Assembly: GCA_039700805.1 (NCBI GenBank) | Contig: JBCAZE010000001.1 | Coordinates: forward strand, 1 to 64,000 | Reading direction: 5' to 3' | DNA: 64,000 nucleotides | Source of the DNA: CALBPI01 sp039700805 | GTDB lineage: Bacteria; Pseudomonadota; Gammaproteobacteria; Steroidobacterales; Woeseiaceae | Shown: positions 1 to 8,736 of the stretch, one piece after another | Numbering within the stretch: position 1 is the stretch's first letter | Layout of the letters: every line of letters begins with the position of its first letter | The notes under the pieces: model-generated | What the model saw: only the letters and a program-made list of their open reading frames with translations | What the model was told of the DNA's origin: nothing | The model's database searches: none | Translations under genes and position numbers: made by a program

Positions 1-34
1 CCGTTAACAGCAACACCACAATGATCCGGCGCAT
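1..34 (-). CDS. 5' end of an unidentified exported or membrane protein (partial)
   Basis: An ATG on the minus strand 18 bp after the azurin stop opens a frame that reads MRRIIVVLLLT before the window ends. Two arginines followed by a hydrophobic run are what the start of a signal peptide or membrane anchor looks like. It would be co-transcribed behind azurin. Only eleven codons are visible and no strong ribosome binding site precedes them, so the protein cannot be identified. Confidence 0.35.
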   Translation of the reverse strand, partial: MRRIIVVLLLT

Positions 35-52
35 TCGAATAACGGCCGCTGG

Positions 53-496
53 CTATATGATCTTAAAGCTGCCTCGCATCACCGACCAATGTCCCGGGAA
101 GGAGCAGAAAAACGAATAACTAGCATCCGCATCCATGCCAGATGTCGAAAACGTGATGCTATCCGATTCACCGCCTCCGACTAATTTTGTCGCCGCGATC
201 ACACGATCGTCGCCCGCCGGAAAGAAATTACCTTCGAATCCCGACGACGTGCCGGCAGATGCGACCGCCTCCCAGTCTGCGTCCGCAGCGAGTACCCAGT
301 TATGCCCCATGGCTTGTGCTGGCAACGTACCCGTGTGCTCGATAGTGACGGTTACCTCACTACATGTGCTAGGGACCGAAATTTCACTGGTATCAAATGC
401 CAACGAATCTCCGACCTTGATAGCAATGGTGCAGTCCGCAAACGCTGAGACAGAAAGGATTAATGCGGCGGCTGCGACAATCAACTTCTCATACAT
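53..496 (-). CDS. azu: Azurin, periplasmic blue copper protein
   Basis: Small type-1 copper electron carrier of the periplasm. The 147-residue precursor has a signal peptide that would be cut after AFA (residue 20). The copper ligands of azurin are all present: Gly64-His65 in MGHNW, Cys131 and His136 in FFCSFPGHW, and Met140. Cys22 and Cys45 match the azurin disulfide. Length and motif spacing fit azurin rather than plastocyanin or pseudoazurin. The gene is read leftwards and may be followed by a second exported protein. A Fur-like box lies about 45 bp before the start codon. Azurins usually carry electrons between a c-type cytochrome and a terminal reductase or peroxidase; the partner here is unknown. 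Confidence 0.93.
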   Translation of the reverse strand: MYEKLIVAAAALILSVSAFADCTIAIKVGDSLAFDTSEISVPSTCSEVTVTIEHTGTLPAQAMGHNWVLAADADWEAVASAGTSSGFEGNFFPAGDDRVIAATKLVGGGESDSITFSTSGMDADASYSFFCSFPGHWSVMRGSFKII

Positions 497-541
497 AAGC
501 TTTTTCTCATTTACTTGGTTCGTTTAAGTATCGATACAAAT

Positions 542-560
542 AATAACGATTATCATTCGC
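542..560. promoter_or_regulatory. Putative Fur box upstream of azurin
   Basis: The 19 bases AATAACGATTATCATTCGC match the classical Fur consensus GATAATGATAATCATTATC at 14 of 19 positions. The site lies about 45 bp upstream of the azurin start, where a repressor would cover the promoter. It is a hand-made consensus match; binding is inferred. Confidence 0.45.
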
Positions 561-1026
561 ATCCGCAAATGAGATGCATCACGGTTCTAGCCGATTGATC
601 GTTCGATGGGCGCTGTAACCAACTTTGGTTTTGCTCGAGAATCACGGCACCCGCAATGGTTGGACCTGACCGTGGCGGTTGTTGCTTACTAAGACGTTTT
701 GATTGCCAACAGGGATGTCGTTTATGTGCGTCGCGGTAAGCTTCAACGGTAATAGTCGGAGTGGTGTCCCGGGTGCCGGCGCTTATGCGTTGGATCCTGA
801 TGGCAACCCGGGGTGGCGGTTAGCGGAATCCTTCAAAGCGGGGTCGTAGGCAATCCGTCCTCGATCGCCAGAAGATCTTCGGGCACAGTAACGGTTGACA
901 CTTTGATTCAGCCGTTCGTCGAGTACGCAAACGTCGGAATTTTTTTGTGGGCTAGCGGTCACAGTAGGTGTTGGAATTGTGACGAAGCGTTTTGCGCACT
1001 GCAGAGTGCGAATCGGAGATCATCGA
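561..1026. other. Intergenic stretch without a convincing gene
   Basis: About 470 bp between the azurin promoter and the glycine-zipper lipoprotein. The only thing of note is a 44-codon frame (715-849, +) preceded by an AGGG, whose end reads ALDPDGNPGWRLAESFKAGS. This resembles a piece of a repeat or propeller protein and may be a remnant. A longer frame at 813-1034 has no family resemblance or ribosome binding site. No tRNA or terminator was seen. Confidence 0.4.
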
Positions 1027-1389
1027 ATGGATAATCAGAAAGCGAAGGTTTCGAGTGCGATGTTGGCCATTGTTCTAATGGCCGGATGCGCGTCTCATCC
1101 GGACCCCATTATCGATACGAAGGGTGTGGATATGGTCAAGTACGAAAAAGACCTTACCGAATGCCGACAGTATCAAGAACAGGTGAGCGTTACTGAAGGG
1201 GCTGCTAAAGGCGCAGCGGTTGGCGCCGCGGTTGGCGCGGTCGTTGGTGCGATTAGCGGCGACGCGGAGCGTGGCGCTGGTTACGGTGGCGTGTCCGGCG
1301 CGACTCGGTCGGGCATCCAGAATCAACGCACCAAAGAGCAAGTGCTAAAGAATTGCATTCGCCAGCGCGGGTACCGAGTCCTGAACTAG
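1027..1389 (+). CDS. Glycine-zipper lipoprotein
   Basis: A 120-residue predicted lipoprotein. I chose the ATG at 1027 because GGAG lies 8 bp before it and because it places a lipobox (LMAGC, Cys21) right after a hydrophobic signal segment. A central run rich in GxxxG steps (about residues 60-95, GAAVGAAVGAVVGA) is a glycine zipper, a helix-packing motif of membrane-inserting proteins (the Rick_17kDa/YMGG class). Two further cysteines (in LTECRQ and KNCIRQ) flank the zipper and could pair. The likely place is the outer membrane or periplasm; the function is unknown. Confidence 0.75.
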   Translation: MDNQKAKVSSAMLAIVLMAGCASHPDPIIDTKGVDMVKYEKDLTECRQYQEQVSVTEGAAKGAAVGAAVGAVVGAISGDAERGAGYGGVSGATRSGIQNQRTKEQVLKNCIRQRGYRVLN

Positions 1390-1489
1390 TCATCTGGTTC
1401 AGGCGCACACCAGGATCCCGTGGTGCGCCGTTGCGTGCTCGATTGCGAGACGACGCCTTCTCGGCGAGAAAGACGTTACCATATCCAAC

Positions 1490-2389
1490 ATGAGCAACAC
1501 TGAATTGCCACCGGCGCTCGAGGCGGAGCGCATGACGATGGACCGCCGGGCAGGCCCGATCAGTTACTACGTCGCCGGTGATGGCCCACCTATGTTGCTC
1601 CTGCACAGCATCAACGCCGCGGGCTCAGCGTTTGAGGTCAAACCGATCTTTGAGCATTTCCGTCGCACACGTCGTGTTTTCGTCCCCGACTTACCGGGTT
1701 TCGGTTTTTCTGACCGTTCCGAGCGTGATTACTCGGTCAGACTCTACACCGATGCTGTGCATGATCTTGTCGATGAAGTCAGCTCGGATGAGCCCATTGA
1801 TGCACTAGCGCTCTCTTTGACATCCGAGTTTTTGGCACGCGCTGCATCGGAGTCGCCCGATCGTTTTCGGTCGCTGGTATTGGTGACACCAACCGGTTTC
1901 AATCGCGGCGCGGATCGTTTACGTGAACCAGCGGGTAGCACTCGCGAGATGCCTTGGTTGTACAAATTCCTGACGGTGCCGTTATGGCGCGAGTCGTTAT
2001 ACGGCTTACTGGTGAAGCCCAAGGTAATTCGCTATTTCCTGAAACGGACGAATGGCTCGGACGAATTTGATGCGGCGCTCGCAGCTTACGATGACCTCAC
2101 CAGCCACCAGTCGGGTGCCGAGAATGCGCCCTATGCATTTTTGGCAGGTGGGCTATTCAGTAAAGATATTCGGAACGTTTATGAATCGCTGACCATGCCC
2201 GTGTGGTTGCCGCATGCGACGCGCGGTGATTTCAAGGATTTTCGGGGTGCCGATTGGGCCAGAGCCGATTCGCGATGGACGGTGGAAGCCATCGAGGGTG
2301 GCGCTTTGCCGCACTTTGAGAGTCCAAGGGCTTTCTTCGAGCGCGCAGAGGCGTTCTATCATTCGCTAAACATCTCGACTCCCGAGTAA
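1490..2389 (+). CDS. Alpha/beta-fold hydrolase
   Basis: Single-domain alpha/beta hydrolase of 299 residues, cytosolic (no signal peptide). The oxyanion-hole loop is LLLHSINAAGSA (residues 36-47), strand beta-4/loop reads VPDLPGFGFSD, and a C-terminal His275 (GGALPHFES) is placed like the catalytic histidine. The nucleophile elbow is unusual: Ser109 sits in ALSLTSE, so the glycines of the common GxSxG pentapeptide are missing. The family contains esterases, dehalogenases and C-C hydrolases, and the substrate cannot be told. It reads the same way as the next gene, about 95 bp apart. Confidence 0.8.
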   Translation: MSNTELPPALEAERMTMDRRAGPISYYVAGDGPPMLLLHSINAAGSAFEVKPIFEHFRRTRRVFVPDLPGFGFSDRSERDYSVRLYTDAVHDLVDEVSSDEPIDALALSLTSEFLARAASESPDRFRSLVLVTPTGFNRGADRLREPAGSTREMPWLYKFLTVPLWRESLYGLLVKPKVIRYFLKRTNGSDEFDAALAAYDDLTSHQSGAENAPYAFLAGGLFSKDIRNVYESLTMPVWLPHATRGDFKDFRGADWARADSRWTVEAIEGGALPHFESPRAFFERAEAFYHSLNISTPE

Positions 2390-2484
2390 CAACACAAGTG
2401 TCCACAACGCGATATCGATGCGCGTCTGTTTGACACTGGTCATCGAATTCTCTGATGTCACGTTCGTTATCAAAGGAGGTTCCC

Positions 2485-3414
2485 ATGCGTTACTTTTGGT
2501 TTTGTATGGTAATGCTCGTCGCCACCTCTACTCAGGCAGAACCCGTCCGTTGGTTTCCAGATGCGCTCGGGCAGGACGGTCGCATAACGCTAAGCCCAAA
2601 TTTTTCTCCGGATGGTCGATTCATTGTCTTCGCGCAATCTGAATGCCTACGAATTGGCGATTGTCCACAGCGGATGAAAACCTCTGTTCGTATGGGCAGT
2701 CGCTGGTCGGCACCAAGACTCGTGCCTCAAACCGCGACGGGTCGAGCTGATTGGCCAAGCATTACGCCAGACGGGCGTTCGTATTTATTTTCTTGGGCGG
2801 TCGCTCGCGATCGCCATGATGGAAAAGACGTCGGAGAGGACTTCGATCTCTATTTGCTCAAAATTGGCGACCAAAACGCACAACCGGTGCCGCTGGATTC
2901 TCCAGATATCAATCGAATCCGTGGTGGTGATTTACGCGCCTTACGGTACTTCAACAACGAGACGGCGCCTATTCTCACAGAGTCCGGCAAGTTGTATTTC
3001 TGGACCGAGCGTGAGGATGGCGTTGGCGAACGCGATATCTACAGTGCTGCGCCTAATGGCAGTGGAGGTTTTGAGGTACCCGTGCCGCTGCCGGCGCCGA
3101 TTAACTCCACGGCACGAGATGATCACGTGTGGATTACCGGTGATGACTCGTTCATGTTGCTGTCTCGAATGGTTGACGGTGAAAGCGATCTCTTTTTCTC
3201 GGCGCGCGACGCATCGGGTCAGTGGTCCACGCCGATTAGTTTGGGTGCGTCAGTGAATTCCGAATACGCTGATTTTGCTGCGCGTATCACACCGGATTCC
3301 CGTCATTTGATATTCACATCGACGCGACCTTTTGACGATCAGCCTGCTGGCCAATTGCAGGTATGGTCGATTCCGCTCGACGAAGTACCGGCGCTGTCGG
3401 GGCGTCAATTCTGA
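2485..3414 (+). CDS. Secreted TolB/PD40-type beta-propeller protein
   Basis: A 309-residue exported protein. The ATG at 2485 follows an excellent Shine-Dalgarno (AAAGGAGG, 2471-2478) and starts a signal peptide ending in STQA. Repeated segments of the type NFSPDGRFIVFAQ, SITPDGRSYLFSW and RITPDSRHLIFTS are PD40/WD40-like propeller blades as in TolB and in the N-terminal domain of prolyl oligopeptidases. No hydrolase domain is attached, so a binding or scaffold role in the periplasm is the likely job. Its last 10 bp overlap the convergent MFS gene. Confidence 0.8.
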   Translation: MRYFWFCMVMLVATSTQAEPVRWFPDALGQDGRITLSPNFSPDGRFIVFAQSECLRIGDCPQRMKTSVRMGSRWSAPRLVPQTATGRADWPSITPDGRSYLFSWAVARDRHDGKDVGEDFDLYLLKIGDQNAQPVPLDSPDINRIRGGDLRALRYFNNETAPILTESGKLYFWTEREDGVGERDIYSAAPNGSGGFEVPVPLPAPINSTARDDHVWITGDDSFMLLSRMVDGESDLFFSARDASGQWSTPISLGASVNSEYADFAARITPDSRHLIFTSTRPFDDQPAGQLQVWSIPLDEVPALSGRQF

Positions 3415-4628
3415 TCCGACTGTGGTGTGCGCCGTGAATAAAACACCAAAGCTAGTCCCGACATTAATGCGGCGATGACGAATGGCGATCCTGGGAAATA
3501 GTAAAGTGCATCATCTCCGGCGGTTAGCGTGAATGTGCCGTTGTAGATGAGCGGTGACATGATCATGGCCACACTGGTCAACGCGGAGAGGCCCCCTTGT
3601 AGTTCCCCTTGCGCATCTTCTGGGACACGTGAAGAGAGCGATTGACGAATTGCAGGATCTTGCATCGTCGAGATCAGCGCTGTTGTCACCATGGCGTAAA
3701 CAAACCATCCGGCGGTCGCGAGCCCGATGCCGAGGAGTGCGATCGCTTCAACGAGTAGCGCAATCCAGATCGCGGTTCGCATCGATATTTTTGGCAGCAC
3801 GTACTGCAACACCAAAGCCTGGGCAACAAACGCGATGACGCCGTAGTAGGCGATCGACCATCCGATCTCGGCTTCCGACCAGAGAAATTTTTCTTTGGCA
3901 ACGTAAGACCAAACGGTTGGATAGACCCACGATGACAACGTCGCCAGAAAAAACACCGGAAGTAACATGCCAATTCCTGGTGTCTTAATGAGGCGAATGA
4001 GTGTTCCGAACGTGTTGGCCCGGGACCAGGAAAACGGTCTGCGGCGATCCTGGGGTAATGATTCTTTCACGAACAAAAATCCGAACAGCGCGTTGATGCT
4101 GGCGACACCTGCGGCCGCGAAGAATGGCAATCGAACATCGATATCGCCAAGGACGCCACCGATCGCTGGGCCCAAGATGAATCCAGCGCCAAACGCGGCT
4201 CCCAATAGTGCAAAACGTTGACCGCGTTTTTCGGGGGGTGTGATGTCCGCGACGTAAGCGCCCGCCGTAGAAAAAGTCGACGCAAAAATACCCGCGGCGG
4301 CGCGAATCACCAGAAACCAGGGCAACGTCTCGACGATCGCCAGCAAGAACATATCGATGGCATAGGCAGCGAGAGATACGAGCAAAATAGGTCGTCGCCC
4401 AAACCGATCCGAGAGCCCGCCGACGACCGGTGAGAAGACGAACTGCATCGTGGCGTAGCTGATGACTGCGATGCCACCCCAGAATGAAGCATCGGCTAAG
4501 TCGCCGCCCGTCAAATCGAGTAACAACGCCGGCATGATGGGCGCGATCAAACCCATGCCCATCGAATTGATGAACGCGGTCGCGGTGAGAAAGGTCAGCG
4601 CGAATTTAGCGTTTGCAGGTTGGTTCAT
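3405..4628 (-). CDS. MFS drug:H+ antiporter, TetA-like
   Basis: A 407-residue inner-membrane transporter with 12 predicted transmembrane segments. The MFS motif A reads GGLSDRFGRRP (residues 70-80), and the fifth helix has the antiporter motif-C style GAAFGAGFILGPAIGGVLG. The order and sequence resemble the TetA/DHA1 group (tetracycline-type efflux). Similarity to this group does not establish tetracycline export, as many chromosomal members export unknown compounds. No TetR-type regulator is next to it; the divergent neighbour is a DUF1579 protein 180 bp away. Confidence 0.85.
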   Translation of the reverse strand: MNQPANAKFALTFLTATAFINSMGMGLIAPIMPALLLDLTGGDLADASFWGGIAVISYATMQFVFSPVVGGLSDRFGRRPILLVSLAAYAIDMFLLAIVETLPWFLVIRAAAGIFASTFSTAGAYVADITPPEKRGQRFALLGAAFGAGFILGPAIGGVLGDIDVRLPFFAAAGVASINALFGFLFVKESLPQDRRRPFSWSRANTFGTLIRLIKTPGIGMLLPVFFLATLSSWVYPTVWSYVAKEKFLWSEAEIGWSIAYYGVIAFVAQALVLQYVLPKISMRTAIWIALLVEAIALLGIGLATAGWFVYAMVTTALISTMQDPAIRQSLSSRVPEDAQGELQGGLSALTSVAMIMSPLIYNGTFTLTAGDDALYYFPGSPFVIAALMSGLALVFYSRRTPQSDQN

Positions 4629-4808
4629 GCACTACATTCCGACATCGTTGGTGAATCCTACCGTGATCTCATGCCGATGTCGTTGTTGCGCGGTTGTTGA
4701 GACTGGGCCAGTTGTATCCCATTGAATGACCGTTGTATCACCACCGACATGTGACGCGCGTTGACGGGAAGAGTAGGCTGAAACAGTCTTAATGCGGGAG
4801 AGGGACTC

Positions 4809-5405
4809 ATGCACAAACGTAAACTCATTTGGTTAACAGCTGCTTTGGCGTTGTCAGCGACGGCGGGACACCACGAAGAACAAGCCCATTCAGTGACAGA
4901 CGAAGAGCAGGCCATGGCCGCGGCGATGATGAAGGCGGCGACCCCTGGGGAGCCTCACAAGATGTTGGCCAAGAGCGTTGGGGAATATGACGCCAGCATG
5001 TCGTTCTACATGGCCCCCGATGCACCACCAATGGAAAGTACCATGACCGTTGTGCGAACCATGGAGTTGGAAGGGCGTGTGCTTCATGAAGAGTGGAGCG
5101 GCGTGGTCATGGGGGCACCCTTCAAAGGGGTTGGTCGTACTGGCTATGACAATATTACGGGCGAATTTTGGTCGACCTGGAATGACAACATGTCGACAGG
5201 GCTGTTGTTGATGCGGGGCACTTGGGATGAGGACCAAGCCGCGATTGTTATGACGGGTGAGTCAACACATCCTGTCACTGGTGAGACTTACACGTCACGT
5301 TCCGTTGGTACGTTTCCTGAAGAAGGCGTAGAGGCCATGACCATGTATGAAGATCATGGTGAAGGTGAGTTTAAAACCATGACATTCAAGTTGGTGAGAA
5401 AGTAG
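4809..5405 (+). CDS. DUF1579 family exported protein
   Basis: A 198-residue protein with a signal peptide (MHKRKLIWLTAALALSATAG) and a good ribosome binding site (GGGAGAGGG). The mature part has the DUF1579 pattern: a start reading EPHKMLAKSVGEYDASMSFYM, then a pair of beta-strands with LEGRVLHEEWSG, GYDNITGEFWSTWNDN and a final KTMTFKLVRK. DUF1579 proteins are predicted lipocalin-like beta-barrels of unknown function. The stretch just after the signal is rich in His, Glu and Met (HHEEQAH), which could bind metal, but this is speculation. Confidence 0.8.
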   Translation: MHKRKLIWLTAALALSATAGHHEEQAHSVTDEEQAMAAAMMKAATPGEPHKMLAKSVGEYDASMSFYMAPDAPPMESTMTVVRTMELEGRVLHEEWSGVVMGAPFKGVGRTGYDNITGEFWSTWNDNMSTGLLLMRGTWDEDQAAIVMTGESTHPVTGETYTSRSVGTFPEEGVEAMTMYEDHGEGEFKTMTFKLVRK

Positions 5406-5420
5406 GCTGGCGATTTGTGG

Positions 5421-5443
5421 GTGGGCCCAATAACGGCGCCCAC
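5421..5443. terminator. Possible hairpin between convergent genes
   Basis: GTGGGC (5421-5426) and GCCCAC (5438-5443) can pair between the ends of the DUF1579 gene and the convergent kynureninase-like gene. There is no clear T-run on either side, so it is only a weak terminator candidate. Confidence 0.3.
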
Positions 5444-5497
5444 TCCGCACGCCTATGGTGTCAGGCCAATGGGCGCGCGAGCCTCAATCATCCGTGT

Positions 5498-6598
5498 CTA
5501 AGTGAGGCAGTCGATAAGCGTATCGATGTCCGATTCGCTGTTGTAGATGTGGGGCGAAAGACGAATGCCGTGGCGTCGTTCGTCGTATTGAATCTCGGCT
5601 GCCGTCAGCCTTGCCTGCGCTGACGGTGCGCACTGATCCAGATCCACGATAACTGTGCCGCTTCGGTGCTGTGGATGACGGGGACTGTACAACGACTTGT
5701 CGTCTAGCGCGTCGATCAAGCGCTGTGTCAGTGCGAGGTTATGGTGTCGGATCGTCTCGATACCCATCGTCAAAATACGACGAATCGCATGGCTCGCGAT
5801 GGCGGAAGAGGCGACGGCGGGTGTTCCACCCCAGAATCGCAGTGCATCATCGGCATAGCGAAACTTGTGAATATCGAACTCGAAAGGATCGGCATGGGAG
5901 AACCAGCCAACATCGACGGGCGTCGCATCGTGAATGAGGGGTTCACGCAGCCAAAGAAAGCCGGCTCCGGGTCCGCCGCAAAGCCATTTGACGCACGAGC
6001 CTAAAACACAATCCGCACCCCATGCGGTAGGTTCCACGGGTAAAATTCCCGTGGATTGAGCTGTGTCTACTACACTGATGACGCCGGCGCGCCTCGCGAC
6101 CTCACAAAGTGCTTTGACAGGTAGCTGCTCACCGGTGTTTGAGTGCACTTGGGTGATCAGTACTAGCCCCGTGTCGCCATCTATCGCATCTGCCCAAACC
6201 TCGGGGTTCTTCGCATCGAGTCCCTTGGGAATCATCTTGATATTGAAGCCCGCGTCCTTTCCGCGTTGAAACACGTACGCGAGAGACGGGAACGCGTGCT
6301 CTGAGAGCACGATGGTCTGCCTACGCTTGAGTGCGGGTAGCGCGTAGAGAAGTTTACTAAGACCGGCAGATACATTCGGCTGTGGGCAGACTTCTGATGC
6401 GTTGACATCTATTAGCGCTGCAACCGCTTGCCGAAAGTCGTCGGTGATTTGCAGCCATTCGTTCCAGACGCTGCTTGATCTTTTCTGCCACGGTGCGAGA
6501 TACCGTTCTCCTAACACTGTGGCTATATCGGAAAACGGCAGTCCAACCGAGTGACTGAGCAGATAAATGCCGTCCGGCGTATCAAATTGATCGCGCAT
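5498..6598 (-). CDS. Kynureninase-like PLP enzyme (aminotransferase class V)
   Basis: A 366-residue fold-type-I PLP enzyme. The PLP-binding lysine is Lys204 in SCVKWLCGGPGAGFLW, the typical kynureninase context, and Asp178 in VVDTAQS would hold the pyridine ring. True kynureninases (about 415 residues) cleave kynurenine to anthranilate and alanine; this one is shorter and has a compact N-terminus, so another beta-elimination or hydrolysis reaction is possible. The ATG at 6598 comes one base after the stop of the PrnB-like gene (TAG-C-ATG), so the two are translated together. A start 13 codons upstream would lie inside the neighbour and is less likely. Confidence 0.82.
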   Translation of the reverse strand: MRDQFDTPDGIYLLSHSVGLPFSDIATVLGERYLAPWQKRSSSVWNEWLQITDDFRQAVAALIDVNASEVCPQPNVSAGLSKLLYALPALKRRQTIVLSEHAFPSLAYVFQRGKDAGFNIKMIPKGLDAKNPEVWADAIDGDTGLVLITQVHSNTGEQLPVKALCEVARRAGVISVVDTAQSTGILPVEPTAWGADCVLGSCVKWLCGGPGAGFLWLREPLIHDATPVDVGWFSHADPFEFDIHKFRYADDALRFWGGTPAVASSAIASHAIRRILTMGIETIRHHNLALTQRLIDALDDKSLYSPRHPQHRSGTVIVDLDQCAPSAQARLTAAEIQYDERRHGIRLSPHIYNSESDIDTLIDCLT

Positions 6599-6599
6599 G

Positions 6600-7793
6600 C
6601 TAATGCAGCGCAGCCTTGAGGCGCTGCATGTCCGCATAGCGTGTCACGATGTCATCGCGATCCGCAGCGCAGCGCTGATCTCTCAGTTTCTCCAGTCCTG
6701 CCAACAGCGCTGGCAATGGGGGGCCGCTCGCCGTGATGTGCGTGAGGCTTTGTGCTGGAAGTTGGGCGGATGGGTGCGCGATGAATCGCTGCACGAGCTG
6801 ATCGTGGTGCTCAACGGCGGTCTGGCCGTGAGCCGCGCAGACATCGATGAACAGTGCCGCATGTCTCTTGAACCACGGTGCATCCCCCGCACTATCGATG
6901 CTGGCGATGAAATCATCCATGAGACTTGGCTTGCGCATGCAATCGCGCAGTCGACGTTGGTCCTCAGGCATCATGTAGAGGAATTTGTCGACCAGTTGCT
7001 GCGAGTATGCAGGATCGTTGGCCTGGCAGACGCCGAGTAACATGTCGACTTCGTTGATGCCCGCGAAGTCTCCCGCGTTGGCGCCGCGATAGGTATGAAA
7101 TCCCACCTTAAAGGGTTTGTAGTACGGGCGAACTGCAAAAAAGAAATCATCGATATTGAGTTCGTTAAATAGGGCTTGATTGGCGGCACTTACCGATGCC
7201 AGCGCGTGTTTGGCATCGGACAGCAAATCCGCGGCGGCAGGGTGAGAGATGCCGATCGGAAGGATTCGCGACAGCGCGTCCGCGGCGCGTTTGTACGCAA
7301 AAATGCCGCGTGTGTTGTAGTCGAGAAAGACCTGTTCTGCCTTTAAGTTCGTGAAGCGCTTGTAAACCCCATTGATCGCGAAGTTGTGGGTGGACAAATG
7401 GCTTGTCGCAAATCGTGGTGTGACCCCGAGTGATGCGCCAAGATGCATTGCTAGTGCAGACGCCTCCACGAGCGGTGATTTGTGCTCACGGTCAGGCAGT
7501 GTGACTTCATGTCGTCGGCAAGCCGCCATGTACAGGCCGACGTTACCGAGAAGATCGAAACCGCTCTCGAACCCCTGGTCGGTATTCCCTTCCTCGAGCA
7601 ATGGCAGGATAAGCGCACGGCCCTCCGTCACGAGTGTTTGTTTCAGGGTCTCGCCAACGTTGGCGACGTTCTCTCGCTGCGCTTGTTCTCTGTATAGACG
7701 TTCCAGTTGGCTATTGAGTGTGACGAATCGATTGCGAATCCAATCGTCGAACGCTTGCGCGTTCTGCGGCTCTCCACGTCTGTTGGTCGGCAT
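6600..7793 (-). CDS. PrnB-like (DUF1864) protein, IDO/TDO haem superfamily
   Basis: A 397-residue, mostly helical soluble protein that I recognise as PrnB-like (DUF1864). PrnB, from pyrrolnitrin synthesis, is a haem protein of the indoleamine/tryptophan 2,3-dioxygenase superfamily. Family-like stretches include ATSHLSTHNFAINGVYKRFT, FHTYRGANAGDFAGINEVD and the His-rich AVEHHDQLVQRF near the C-terminus, where PrnB has its haem ligand; I did not align these residues. Translational coupling to a kynureninase-like gene is what a tryptophan-type oxidation route would give (ring opening, then side-chain removal). No PrnA-type halogenase or formamidase is nearby. Confidence 0.75.
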   Translation of the reverse strand: MPTNRRGEPQNAQAFDDWIRNRFVTLNSQLERLYREQAQRENVANVGETLKQTLVTEGRALILPLLEEGNTDQGFESGFDLLGNVGLYMAACRRHEVTLPDREHKSPLVEASALAMHLGASLGVTPRFATSHLSTHNFAINGVYKRFTNLKAEQVFLDYNTRGIFAYKRAADALSRILPIGISHPAAADLLSDAKHALASVSAANQALFNELNIDDFFFAVRPYYKPFKVGFHTYRGANAGDFAGINEVDMLLGVCQANDPAYSQQLVDKFLYMMPEDQRRLRDCMRKPSLMDDFIASIDSAGDAPWFKRHAALFIDVCAAHGQTAVEHHDQLVQRFIAHPSAQLPAQSLTHITASGPPLPALLAGLEKLRDQRCAADRDDIVTRYADMQRLKAALH

Positions 7794-7819
7794 CGATAAT
7801 CCCCTGGTGCTTACAGATA

Positions 7820-8722
7820 TTATACCGCGGCGGCTGCGTCGCCCGTCGTATCGTTCAGTTGCGAGGTCGCAAGGTCGATAAACAGTCGCAGGCTGGGAGA
7901 TAGATGTTTGTGTCTTGGATAAAGCATGCTGATCGCGAGGGGTGTTGGCGGCTCATCCGGGAGAATTGCGACAAGACGGCCATCGGCAATCGCATTGCCC
8001 GCGATAAATTCTGGAAGCAGCGTGATGCCGCAACCCGCAATCGCGGCGGTGAGCAATGCTTCGCCGTTGTTTGACCACATCGCGCACCGAATCGGATAAC
8101 TTGTGCCGCCAAGTCGCCACTGATTGCCGGATGCGTGATGGCCATACTGGAGACATCGATGGTGTTTGAGCTCCTGTGCACGCGACGGTGCCCCGACGCC
8201 CTCTAGATAAGCAGGTGATGCACAGACGATACGGGGCGTCGTCGCCATCGCGTGATGAACGAGGCTTGTTGAGTGGGCCGGTGCGGCAATACGAAAAGTG
8301 ATGTCGAAGCCCTCTTCGATCGGGTCAACGAAGCGGTCGCTCAAGGCAAGCTCAACCTCAACGTCGGGATACCGTTGCATAAACAACGAAACGAGATCCG
8401 CGAGCCGGAGTGTCCCGAATGACATTGGGGCGTTGATTCGTAGCCGACCGCGCGGTTGCTCGTTGAGCGGGTCAAGAGAGCGCATCGTTTCTTCGAAATT
8501 CGCAAGTAATGTCTGGCAACGCTCGTAAAAGGCCAGTCCGGTATCGGTTGCCGATACATGCCGAGTGCTGCGGCTCAATAGTCTGGCACCGACAGATTCT
8601 TCGAGACGGATGAGCGATTTGCTGACGATGGACCGCGATAGGCCGAGTGAGCGGGCTGCTGCAGAGAAACCACCATGATCGACGATACTCACGAAGATCC
8701 GAATTTGATCGATTCTATCCAT
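7820..8722 (-). CDS. LysR-family transcriptional regulator
   Basis: A 300-residue LysR-type regulator. The N-terminal winged helix-turn-helix reads DQIRIFVSIVDHGGFSAAARSLGLSRSIVSKSLIRLEESVGARLLSRSTRHVSAT, followed by a substrate-binding domain with the usual QPRGRLRINAPMSFG entry. It is divergent from the pirin gene across 108 bp and lies just upstream, on the same strand, of the PrnB-like/kynureninase-like pair. It could therefore control either neighbour. Regulators of this subgroup often act on divergent quinone- or redox-related genes. Confidence 0.9.
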   Translation of the reverse strand: MDRIDQIRIFVSIVDHGGFSAAARSLGLSRSIVSKSLIRLEESVGARLLSRSTRHVSATDTGLAFYERCQTLLANFEETMRSLDPLNEQPRGRLRINAPMSFGTLRLADLVSLFMQRYPDVEVELALSDRFVDPIEEGFDITFRIAAPAHSTSLVHHAMATTPRIVCASPAYLEGVGAPSRAQELKHHRCLQYGHHASGNQWRLGGTSYPIRCAMWSNNGEALLTAAIAGCGITLLPEFIAGNAIADGRLVAILPDEPPTPLAISMLYPRHKHLSPSLRLFIDLATSQLNDTTGDAAAAV

Positions 8723-8736
8723 GAACTAATTGTCAC

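Noticed and set aside
813..1034. A 73-codon frame before the glycine-zipper gene
   Set aside because: No ribosome binding site, no recognisable motif, and it overlaps the start of a better supported gene.
3405..4628. Calling the MFS gene a tetracycline resistance determinant
   Set aside because: Only family-level similarity is visible and there is no TetR-type regulator or mobile element context.
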